Shown: piece after piece, positions 48,629 to 59,128 of the stretch
Position numbering within the stretch: position 1 is the first letter of the stretch
Layout of the letters: every line of letters begins with the position of its first letter
Origin: Saksenaea vasiformis B4078
Taxonomy: Eukaryota; Mucoromycota; Mucoromycetes; Mucorales; Saksenaeaceae
Assembly: GCA_000697055.1 (NCBI GenBank)
Contig: JNDT01001556.1
Span: forward strand, 1 to 64,000
Length of the DNA stretch: 64,000 nucleotides
Reading direction: 5' to 3'
Notes under the pieces: model-generated
Databases searched by the model: none
Told to the model about the DNA's origin: nothing
What the model saw: the letters and a program-made list of their open reading frames with translations, nothing else
Translations under genes and position numbers: made by a program

Positions 48629-50169
48629 ATGGAAACCGATACTCTTTTTAAGCAGTTGGAACAAGAGTTCTTACTCTCCAAGGAACAACTTCAACCTATT
48701 TTCGATGGTTTTATGAATGAATTTAAACTCGGTTTGAAGACCCCATCCAAAGGTCTGGCTGCCATGATTCCGTCATTCGTCACCAAATTACCTAATGGCA
48801 ACGAAAGAGGTACCTTTCTGTCGTTGGATCTCGGTGGAACCAATCTACGCATTTCTGCCGTCGAACTCAAGGGAAATGGTCATGTCGAAGTATTGGAATT
48901 GAAACGCTGTCCTTCCACCGAGTTAAAGACGGGTGAAGGCTCTGTCTTCTTTGACTGGATCGCTGACGCTATCGAAGAACTTGTCACACAAAAAGCAAAG
49001 CATCTTTTTACGCCTGATCAAGTCGGTGGCAAAGAAACCCTGTCCCTTGGTGTTTGTTGGAGCTTTCCTGTCGAGTAAGTTTTTCCTATCTTATACATCT
49101 TCGCTCATCTTTCTTATTTATTTATTCTCCAGTCAAACCAGCGTTGACCGTGGTACAATTCTGAGAATGGGAAAAGGCTTTACTTTGGAAAACACTGAAG
49201 GAAATGATTTGGCCGATATGTTCCATCAAGCTTTTGAACGCAAGGTAAGGTTTAGTGCTACTTTGGTAGGTAAATAACAAACGAGGATAGGGTCTGAACG
49301 TGAAAGTATCTGCTATTCTAAATGATACAGTGGGTACCCTTGTTGCCCACGCCTATACCAATCCTCGGGCTCGTATTGGTCTGATATTCGCTACGGGAAT
49401 CAATGGTGCCTATTTAGAAAATGTATCGGCGCTTGAAAAATTAGATGAATCCCTCCGCAATACTTATCCTGCCGGCACGAAAATGCTCATCAACACCGAG
49501 ATTGATATCTTCGGTAACGAGTCGTACCTTCCCCTGACAAAATACGATTTAGCTTTAGACGCCAGCCACAGCCAGCCAAAATTCCAATTGTATGAAAAAA
49601 TGATGTCAGGTGCCTATCTCGGCGAATTGACTCGCTTAATTGCTTTGGATTTTATCAAGGCGGGTTCCCTTTTCGAAGGTGTTATACCCGAAGGCATGGA
49701 TGAACCTTGGTCATTCCCTACTAAATATATGGGCATGCTTGAAAGGTAAAACAGAATCCATGGCTTTATGAAACGTCTCCTAAATGCGAAATGTAGAGAT
49801 GCCACCATCAACCATGAAACAAGTTTGGAAGTTCTGAGTAATTACCATTTTGCCAATGCACCTACTCTGCAAGACGTAGCCATCATGACCCGCATTTGCC
49901 GTATTGTTGCTACTCGCAGCGCATCCCTTGCAGCTGTTGCGATCTCCTCGATGATCGAACAACAACAACTCCACAAGATCTCCACAAACGATATCGTCGT
50001 CGGAATCAACGGTTCCACATACGAACTATACCCGTTTATGGAAGAACGTGTACATCGCGCTCTACGAGACTGGTTTGGTCTGGAAATATCTGACAGGATC
50101 AGATTGGAAATCGCCAGAGACGGCGGTAGCATTGGTGGTGCATTGATTGCAATGCTTTGCCGTAACTAA
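48629..50169 (+). CDS. Hexokinase-family sugar kinase (possibly N-acetylglucosamine kinase type)
   Basis: ATP-dependent hexose kinase of 461 aa. Exons 48629-49074, 49133-49244, 49291-49745, 49797-50169. Family segments: LSLDLGGTNLR (phosphate 1), LGVCWSFPVDQTSVDRG (LGFTFSFP position), ILNDTVGTL with the catalytic Asp, ATGINGAYLE (GTGxNxxY position), INTEIDIFGNESYLPLTKYD, MMSGAYLGELTRL, RDGGSIGGALIA. Two positions differ from ordinary glucose kinases: INTEWGAF is INTEIDIF, and VDGSVY is INGSTY. I associate such changes with the GlcNAc-kinase branch of fungal hexokinases, but that is an inference. The kinase fold and catalytic residues look intact. Confidence 0.88.
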
Positions 50170-50565
50170 GAACAAACCAGAAAGAAAAACATGATGGATT
50201 CAATCTCCCTTCTCCCTTCCTCTTCTCTCTCTAAACACCCCATTCTGTAGATAGACAATGTTTCGGGCAAATTGTAACAATTATAAAAATCAAAAAACAC
50301 TGTTCCCAATGTCTTCCATTTTCCCTGCATCTTTTATTACGCTTAGACTAGCGCTATATTCTTTTTAACATTTGGTTAGAAGTAAAGTTTAATGTCTTGA
50401 ATGAATTCACTCATGATGCCTTTTCGGCAATACCAATATCAAAATCTTCGGCAACGGCACTTTGGTTAGGCCCGGGACCATGGATATGCCGTGGGAAACC
50501 TGCTTTTATTGTTTATTGCAGCCAAGATATTGGCCAGGGGTACCCGCTGAGGGCATCATCCTACT
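50170..50565. other. Convergent intergenic region
   Basis: 3' UTRs of the sugar kinase (plus) and the Zn2Cys6 factor (minus). CT-rich near 50190-50230. No gene supported. Confidence 0.4.
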
Positions 50566-53500
50566 CTACTGCTGGTGATCGCCCTGCAAGTGTTGTCGCT
50601 GTTGTTGTGGGAATAAGTATGCTGTCCAGTCTTCAAGATCAATGCTGCTAGGCACAGACCAAAATGCATTGTCAGGCCTATTACGGAACAAGGTTTCTTC
50701 CCCACTAGTGGACGCTGACGCAGTTGACGTACAACCGGGAGGTACATCCCATGGATTATTGTACATTTCCGACGACGTGGGCATGACCGGCTGGTTATGG
50801 ATGTTGGATGCAATATTGAAGTTCGGGAAACCAAATGTATAATTTCGGTCAGATGATGGATACTCGGCAGCGGGATCTAACACAGGCACGCTACGCGCCT
50901 GATACCGTGGTATTTCTGAAGTTGTTGGTTGCGGCGTAGCTATCATCGGTTGCGGTAGCTGCGTTGGGCGGGCGGGCTGCGTTGTAGCCGTCCGTTTCTC
51001 CGACGTAAGGTCAAAATGTCGTAATGAAAGTGGGTCGGGGTCCGGGGTGTTTGCGGATGCGCTGTTCGTAGCTGCTAATCAAGGAACGATTAGGTCGATT
51101 CTCTAGATACGAGTTTGATTTACCCTGAGCGTTGTCTCTGTGTGTGGACGAGTACAGACCACGAATCCAATCTCCACTGGCTGGCGGGGATGTGCAGACG
51201 AATTTGCCGCTCGTGTGTTTTTCCGTGTCAGAAGCAGTGATGCAACTTCCCGCGCGTGATCCACGCCCGATGTAACCCACCTGTGGAACGGTCCCCATTT
51301 GTCGTCGACTCTCAACCGTGGGGTAACTGAAACCTTCGTCAGACAAATCACTGCTGTCGAGACAGATCTTACGCACTTCGACGAGCTGCTTCATGATGTG
51401 GTAGATATCGCCACCCAAAAATGAGAGTTTGGAAAGGCGCTTAATAACAATCAGTGCCTTGAAAAGGCTTGCACGTGCCACATCTGACACAATACTGTCT
51501 GGATTACTAGCGTTGTAAAGATGAATCAAAGCCGCGGTAAACACGGGATACATCGCAAAACTCCACGATACGCAGAGAAAATCGCGATAGTGCATCTTTT
51601 CTGAAACATCCACACATCGAGTTGCAGCGCTTGTGCAGATACTGAGAGAGGATAATGCAGACCGTGCTTTTGGTTGATGCTCGTTCTCAATGAAGGATCG
51701 ATGCAAGAGGATCAGTAACGTGCAATACGCCAAATACATTAACCCTGTCCCTTCCGATAAGTAAACCATAAATTCACTCGTTTCCTTGCGCACCTGACAT
51801 GGATAACAACGGCGTCTGTCCGCAACTGTCCAGTTGGCGGTCATGGACGCTGGAAACTTGTAGTGCCGGAGGAAGCCCCGCACGCCACTTTGAAAGGGCA
51901 TTATCGAGGTGCTTGACGAGTGCATCGCTGCCGTGTTGTGCACTGTGTTTCTTTGCTTTGGGTGTATACAGCCCCTGCAGAACCCGTCCTAAAATCTCGG
52001 ATAGTTTAACCAGCTGCACGAAAGGCTGATAGATTGGAATTATTTCGCCCTTTACTTTACAGGCAACGTCGTGGTCAAGTGATGGAAATCGTGGTTGCTC
52101 CAGTGCGTCATCGGACGAGTCAGAAGGGACATCCATCACCTCTTCCCAGCTTGCACCTTCGTTTGGATAAAGCTCATCACAGTCCTAGCGCGAACTAAGG
52201 TGATGCCTATGTCTATACTTGGTCTTACCTCATCAAAGATAGTTTGAGGTCTTCCCATACCAGCTGAGGACCACTTATCCGTGATGTAGACAGACCACCA
52301 TACTCGCCGCCGGGTTTCTTTTTCACAGTCTGGGATATCCCACGCTGCACTGGACCGATGGAGCCCAAGGTCTTGAGCCTACATCCTTCGCGTTATTATG
52401 TCTTTGAGGACATGAGATTCGACATACCATACGAATCGCCTAAAAAAAAGGCGTGTGACATAACCGATAAATGAACTGGATACATGTCCCTTATTTGTAT
52501 AACGTACCGCTGCGTTAAGGAGCCAACCACTCGTCATTTTTTCATCTAAGCTAGCACGATGATTCTGACCAATCACGAGGGCCTGGACGGAGGAGACGCA
52601 TGGAACATACCGACGTTTAAAGAAAACTAGTAAATTCTCGAACAGACTCTCCGACCACCCCGCTGGTGCATCCCACTTATACCCCAGAACGTCATCGCCA
52701 AATGCTTTGCATGTCTCGATGTAACGTACTGCTGCGCCATACATCGAATTAAGTAAGGGTGCGGACGGATAATCGCCAATTTCGCCTCGGTACTGCCTCA
52801 GAAATAGCGCTTTGTTGATCACAGGCAAACCTGGATGGATATATGCAAAATACCTGAAAAATGACTTTTTTAAGAAATTATGTTTTTTGCAGTCTGTGCG
52901 TCTACATACACTTTCATCAGACGATCACTCGTCTCTTTGTCAATGCCTGCCACTTTGTAAATCCAATCATTCATGCCTTTGATTGTCTCTCCGGGTTTCA
53001 GGATACCAAGCTTTTCCAGCAACATTTGGCTCCCCGTTTTCCCGTTGTTTCCATTATCGGTTTCGTACCAGACCAAACTCTCACCGAACCGACGGAATCT
53101 GAAACCTAGTTTAGATGTAATCTTGGTGTCATCAAAGTTTATCTTCTGAGCTAAGAAAGGCAGTGGACTTATGTCGCCAAAGTACCGCGTTTGTGTTCCG
53201 CTACTGAGTGAAGAAAGTTCGACAGCCAAGCCTTTTTTATCTTCTGAACACAGAGGCTCTGTTAACATAACAGTGGATGGCTGTTCGGTTGTGATCGGCA
53301 ATGACGAAGGTGGGTGGGAAACCTTCCGTTTCTTTTTTTCCTTTTTCCGTTTGTCATCTTCTGCATGATTTGCGTTTGTTAATCCACTCAGAATCCCTTC
53401 CATACGTTTCAATCGATTTTCTAGTAGTTCAATGTACCTAGATATCATTTTGTTTAAAGTTGGATTCCTAATGACCGTTGTCACATGTATAGAAGGTTAC

Positions 53501-53979
53501 CCCTTTGGTGGTCCCCGTTTCTTAGCACTATATAAAAGGAACAAAAAGTAATAGTAGCTATTACAAACTTTAATTTGTCTCTGGGCTACCTGTCGTTGAA
53601 CGTGCACTCAACCTTGTTTGTCAAACAAGTCTTACATGCATCTTGAAACCCAGTTGTATCACATTTTATCTTTTTACGTCGGCAAAGGTCACTAGCATAA
53701 CGTGTTAAAGATACAGATTAAACAACCGCATTGATGATACCATGCCCTGCCTACTCGTATACGCCTTGCCTCAGGCTCAGGATATATCTGAGATTTAACA
53801 CGATGCCCTGGAAACGGTAGTGGTTGAATTGGCCGAAGCGCAGGTTGAGACAGCTGTGGATAGTGTAAAAGTTGTTGCTGTTGCTGTTGCCACGGCTGCA
53901 GCTGAGTTTTCAGTGGTGGTGGCTCTACCGGTTGCTGTTGCTGTGGTAATGGTGGTTGCCATTGCGATGGTGATGACAT
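50566..53979 (-). CDS. Zn2Cys6 fungal transcription factor (fungal_trans domain)
   Basis: Nuclear DNA-binding regulator, 976 aa, ten exons: 53741-53979, 53590-53691, 53501-53527, 52910-53437, 52508-52853, 52428-52439, 52229-52378, 51794-52184, 51124-51750, 50566-51074. N-terminus rich in Gln and Pro, then the zinc cluster ACDLCRRKKIKCD...DACKTCLTNKVEC (C-x2-C-x6-C-x8-C-x2-C-x6-C), KKRGPPKGYIELLENRLKRM as linker and dimerisation coil, and the fungal_trans middle region (AYIHPGLPVINKALFL, RMAQDLGLHRSS, ETRRRVWWSVYITDKW, LSKWRAGLPPAL). The tail is Ser/Pro/Gln-rich. Exon 6 is a 12-nt micro-exon. The first ATG is 53979. Its target genes cannot be told from sequence; the neighbouring sugar kinase is a possible but unproven one. 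Confidence 0.93.
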
Positions 53980-54850
53980 GATTGCAAATTCTGATCGATG
54001 GAGGGAAGGAAACAATGAGTGCCTTTGTTCGTGGAAACACAGCGTAATGACCTCTCGGACTTTAATAGCGCCGGGCTACAAACGAATTATGGTTTCGCAT
54101 GGCCAACTCAGCCACCATGAGGAAACGTTCAACAGGAAAAAGTTTCACCATAAAACTACAGCTAAATTGAAGTTTGGTACGTATCACTCACAATGGAGAC
54201 TTTTTTGCTGGTAATGTGTTGTAGATCTTCGATAAACCCTATATTCGTGAGCTCTATTTGTTGATAGATTTTGTAGCAAGAGATAAAACGAGGTTCTACC
54301 TAATGGAAAAAGCAAGTTTCAAGTTCCTACGAGTTCTTCTCATACACAAACGGAATGCACATTAGCCGCTCATGGAAAATCAACTCTAAACAACATAAAC
54401 GAATCGCGTGATGCGATAGTGGTGATAGCACCACGGCAAACCATTGACAAGTACGGTTGTACCAAACCCCACTAGCGATTGATCGTCCGCAGCCGAATCA
54501 CTTGTTTTCGGAGTATCTGGACCATACAAGGCACTTATTCGCGTCACCTACCGTTTCCAATTGAAATTTTTTAGCGCCGAACATAGTACCTAGTACTCAT
54601 GGGGAGGTCGAGATTATGTGTGCCACGATTTTGCCAAATGTGTGTGAAGGAATAAGAAAGCCTGGATCGAGTAGCTTAAATTAGAGTAGCTAGCGGAGAA
54701 GTCAAATGGTCTTAGCGGTGTAACTAGGCTAGATTTCTTGTGTACTGACGTCCTTTTCCCTACGATTTTGCGTCCATTTGAAATTATTCGGTGTTACTTC
54801 CAGATGAACTCAACATTTTGAAGTGTTCCATTTACCAATCAGGACTTACT

Positions 54851-55014
54851 TTTTTATGCTGCTCGAATAAAGTTTGCGTCCACTGGAGAGACCAATTTCG
54901 TTACGTTGATTGAGTTTCCGACGAAAATCGATGTATTGACGACTGTACATTCTGCCCTTCTTTAGTGCAAACTGGGCTCTTTATAGGAGAGAGATAGATT
55001 TAGAGTAGCGTGGA
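54851..55014. mobile_element. MITE-like palindromic element, copy 2
   Basis: Starts TTTTTATGCTGCTCGAATAA with GTTTGCGTCCA, ends near TAGAGTAGCGTGG. Same left end as copy 1; the right half is more diverged and has lost the GGACGCAAA word. Confidence 0.5.
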
Positions 55015-56639
55015 AAGTAATTCAATAAAGCAGCAGGGTAGCTATTGTCTTTTTTCGTTGTCTCTGCAAGGAGTAATCAGCAGCCAGCAGCCACATCGTT
55101 TAATATCATTTACATTTTTAGATAGTGACGCAAAAAGATTTGGTACGTACTACGTAGCTGCTGTACACGAATTTCTTGCACAAAACGTCTCATCACTTCC
55201 CAAACCTAATACCATATCAGGGAACATAATTACTTAAGTTCTGGCTATATTATACAATAACACCAAAAAGGCGTCAAAGGCCATATCGTTTTATTCAGAT
55301 TGAGCTGTCAGAGAAGATGTGATCAGATTCAAGCCAAAAAGATGGATCTCGGTGTCACTATTGGTGTTCAGCTGTGCCATACTGGCAAAATAAACTGATT
55401 TATCCTATTTCTGGGCTCACTCCGTAATACACAGGTTCCTGTTACATGTCATCTGTTGCAATATTTCACCACAAATTACATTGCATAAACTGTATGGTAG
55501 ATGTGGCATATTAGTTTACCTTGCGCACGGAACGTTATCAGTATTTCCACAGTGAGGAAAAGGTTGAAGGCTTTCAAATACAAGGTTACTTGCTTCGAAA
55601 TTACAACTGGCGTTCGTTTAAAGTTCTACAAATGATGTTGTCATTTTAAACCAAATATATTGGATTGTGGAACAAAACATAGGGTAAAAGTATGCGTCAT
55701 AACTCTTTGTGTACACTTCGTGCCCTGATCTTCATGAAGATAGCAAAGCAAATGGTTCCGACATAATCAAACGTTGTAACCATGTGTAAGCAAAGTTGAT
55801 ATCCCGTCGGCCCTGTGGACAGAGTTTCTGTAGATAGTTTACGTTCTGTGTTCCCTGTAATGGGCAATACTACAGCTGCACACGCGTGTATGCCTATCAT
55901 GCGATGTGTCTGTATAGGCTAGTCCTTGTAACACCGACAAGGAACATGTACGTGGATTTAGATTGCTTTGTTGCTGAGCTACATCAACACATGATCCACC
56001 ACTATAGTGCGAACAATTTTCGACGATTTCAATACTTTGCTCGTATGAAGCGCGCTATGAACTCACTATCATTTGATTGAGAAATTTTCCTGAATCTACA
56101 GACGACATAGCCTTTGTCATGGTGATATGATGTAAGTCCATGCGCTTAAACTTATCGTGCATGGTGAAAACAATGGAAGTGACAGAGAGACAAATCTATC
56201 AGCTGTTACCTAAAATGGCAAATCCCATATGTGCATTTTTGAGACACCCTTCTTTCTTTCTTTCAAAATGGAAGACGTATTCCACGCGTTTAGAAGTCGC
56301 AGATTGTCAAACACGGAGACCAAGTTTGCTCAGAATCGTTTGCTTGCGATGACAAGCCAGGCGTCGTACTCAGTAGAAAAACTTGTCGTACAAGAAGGCT
56401 TGGCAACTCTATTCCTAGATCAACACTTCCATTGTATATACCGCATAGATGGACACGGTCCTGTACCTAAATAGCTGCGTAATATGCAGAGCCAAGACGA
56501 GCTGTGAACAGTCCTGGAATTCAAATCTGTCAGACCTGAAACAACATCTGCGTCAGATAAATATCCGTATACGTTCAAATCGAGCAATCTTGTGCTGGGG
56601 GGAAATGGTCAACCTTTGCGCGAGGAAGTAGCTAATTTT

Positions 56640-57460
56640 ACTTCAATTCAACGAATACTTCGCGACTGAGCAACGGGCCTTTTCACCGAGGTGATTCAGT
56701 GATGGCTTCCTCACTATCCTATCGGAAGGCGTAAAAATATCTCGAGGTAAGAAAGATATTCCATTGAAGCGAGAACACCGTTTTGCATTAACGTGGTCCA
56801 ACGGCGGTTTTTCATTGTCGCATCAGAAGGAATGAAAAAAGGAGAGTATTACATAGAATAATCCGTATACAGAGGGACGCATGGATTCTCTTTTTTTTTG
56901 TTTTTCTTCGTCACCATTTTCCACACAACATGTTCCCAGTATGTACTGGATTTAACTGTACACACAGGAATTGATGTCTTTTTGATGTATTGTTTAGCCC
57001 GTATGACCTCTGTCCCGAACCGTCTCAGCTGTGGTGGCGTCTTTACCCATCACTTAAGTAAAATAAATGTTGTCGCGCCCAGCATCACTCATCTTGTACA
57101 ACAGATCGCTGGACGTTGTGTCGCCTCAAGTCCTCTGCAGTGCGTAACAATTGGCCTTGTGCCATTTTTGCTCACTTCTCCCACCCCCACCCATCATGGT
57201 GCGGGGTGCGGCCTCCATGAATTTCATGGAATTACCCTTCGGGGGTAAGTAAAATAACATCCAAGTATTATTCCATTTACTAACGCTGAACAACTTTTTA
57301 TGCTGTCTATATGAATTTCGCGTCCATCGAGGGGCCGCGTTGATGTAAGTACTGTATGAATTTGTTGCCAACTTATGTATTAACGAACGCATACTTGATT
57401 CTTTTCTTAGCGCAAAAGTGGCTCCTCATGGACGCAAATTTATATAGATTAGCGTAAAAA
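56640..57460. repeat. 0.8 kb dispersed repeat, copy B
   Basis: Matches 5085-5887 in order, from TTCAA.GAATACTTCG through ATGACCTCTGTCC, TCAAGTCCTCTGCAG and ACCCTTCGGGGG to the palindromic MITE-like end, with many substitutions and small indels. Same orientation as copy A. Confidence 0.65.
57295..57460. mobile_element. MITE-like palindromic element, copy 3
   Basis: Left TTTTTATGCTG...CGCGTCCAT and right CATGGACGCAAATTTATATA...TAGCGTAAAAA. Length 166 bp, almost equal to copy 1 (167 bp). It forms the 3' end of repeat copy B. Confidence 0.55.
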
Positions 57461-58536
57461 TTTGTCCAATAAACAGTATATCTTTGCTCTCTTTGAGGTG
57501 ATAACTGCATTCTTAGCAGGAATCATACCACATGGTCCAACGTATTCTTAAACAAGTGTCTATTCCACATGCTTTTAAAGTTCGTGATGAAGGCTGAAAC
57601 AACCTCTCTGGTGACAGCAGATGGTAGTTCGTTCTGCGATCTGTCTGAATAACCGTGCTCAAACCTTAATGCTTTCTACGATGGATGTATTTCTTCAGCG
57701 CTCTCTCTGGGGACCTGTCGGGCAGAGCTGGAGTAGTGGACATACTAAATATGCGACGCCAATTTATCACACATGACCCGTGTAATCATTATCCGCTTAT
57801 CAGAAAGATACTTGACTATGTCAGGTTTTACGGCTTATGGGACCACTTTTACGCTACTCTACATAACTTATGCATCTATGAAGAGCTAAGGTTGCGTGAA
57901 GGAATGGATTTAACATATTGTCATTAGTACGCCAATTGGGAACAAACCGTACTCTACTTATACCCGCTTGGTCCCTGGTGGACTCAGGCTTTATTAAAGC
58001 AGCGTAAAGTTTCGTTCATGGTTAGTAAATGGAAGATACCTCGTTGTATAAACTACAATGCTCTACTCTCTCGTGAACGGCTAACTTCGGATATTATATA
58101 GTCGTCATCAAAAAAGCAAACGGACGAAGAATTGGTACGGCCGTACTTTTCGAAGTATCTTGTTGTCCAGCTCATAATAGGTCTTAGAATAATGCTAGCA
58201 ACAAGCGTACACGGTCGGTCGCATTCACGCAGAAGAAAAATGAGCCAGAAGAAAAATGAGCCGCAAGAAAAGAATGACCCAGTGATAAAGTGCAAATGCT
58301 ACTCGCAAGGCCATCAGAAAAGCTCAAGTGTCCCTGTAGACGTATGAGGATGACGTAGATCTTTAGTCGACAATTCACAGATTTCTTTCACTTCGGAATG
58401 TTCTGCACCCTATATCCCTTCATCATCAGCGGAATCGTCCACAGACAGCGGGAATGAAGTTCCACACTACGTCTGGGGCGTTACATTGAATAAGTTGGAT
58501 TTGGCCGGCTCTGATAACTGCCTGGAAACAATTTAT

Positions 58537-58690
58537 GTGAACAGATCTCTTGGGAGACATACCTAATCCGGCCCGCATCTTTTGGAGCCATATCTTGCAC
58601 AATGCGCACACCCACCGAGACTACCGTAGACATTATTGATTTCCAAGTCTGGTGTGACCCCGATTTTGGTATCGCTCCTAAGAAAAGGAT
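58537..58690. repeat. Dispersed repeat related to 31158-31290
   Basis: Second copy of the degenerate repeat described at 31158; shared words include GCGCAC.CACCGA and GCTCCTAAGAAAA, in the same orientation. Confidence 0.55.
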
Positions 58691-59128
58691 TATGCGAATC
58701 TTCAAGAAAAATATAAAAGCGCATGTTTGATGGCTAAATGGGGGATTACAATCAAACAATCATGAAGATATGTCGTACTATTCTGCAATATTCCCAATTA
58801 CGATGATTCCTGAGGGATCCATACGAACCAACCTGCGTAGATTATATACACATTCTGGAAGATACATTTTTACAGTCACCTACCACAGCTAAACCTACCA
58901 AACGATTTCGAAGTTACAATCCATGAGAATGTAAGCCAAATCGCTTCTGTTCTTATAATCCGTAACAACAGCCCGGACTCAATGAAATTAATTTTTATTC
59001 AGCCGTTCCCTCATTCCCACGTAACTTCTCGCGCAGCAAGTAAGAAAGGAATAGTGTAAAAAGGATTAAATAGAATGACTTGATCCAAGAGAGGGAGGGA
59101 ATAAAGACTACGGGAAACAGAATTTTTT

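Larger units (their letters stand above)
53980..59128. other. Repeat-rich intergenic region
   Basis: 5.1 kb between the transcription factor start and the 3' end of the Sel1-repeat gene. It carries two MITE-like copies (54851-55014, 57295-57460), copy B of the 0.8 kb repeat (about 56640-57460), and the second copy of the 31 kb repeat (58537-58690). Open frames such as 57685-57927 and 56229-56474 have no recognisable motif. No gene is supported. Confidence 0.5.

Noticed and set aside
52870..53484. Start of the transcription factor inside the frame that opens at 53484
   Set aside because: The bases 53438-53500 are an intron. Splicing at 53437 gives the zinc cluster, linker and coiled coil in one frame from 53979.
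57965..58030. Fourth MITE-like copy
   Set aside because: Only a short segment resembling the right end (AGCAGCGTAAAG) is present without the matching left end, which is too little to call.
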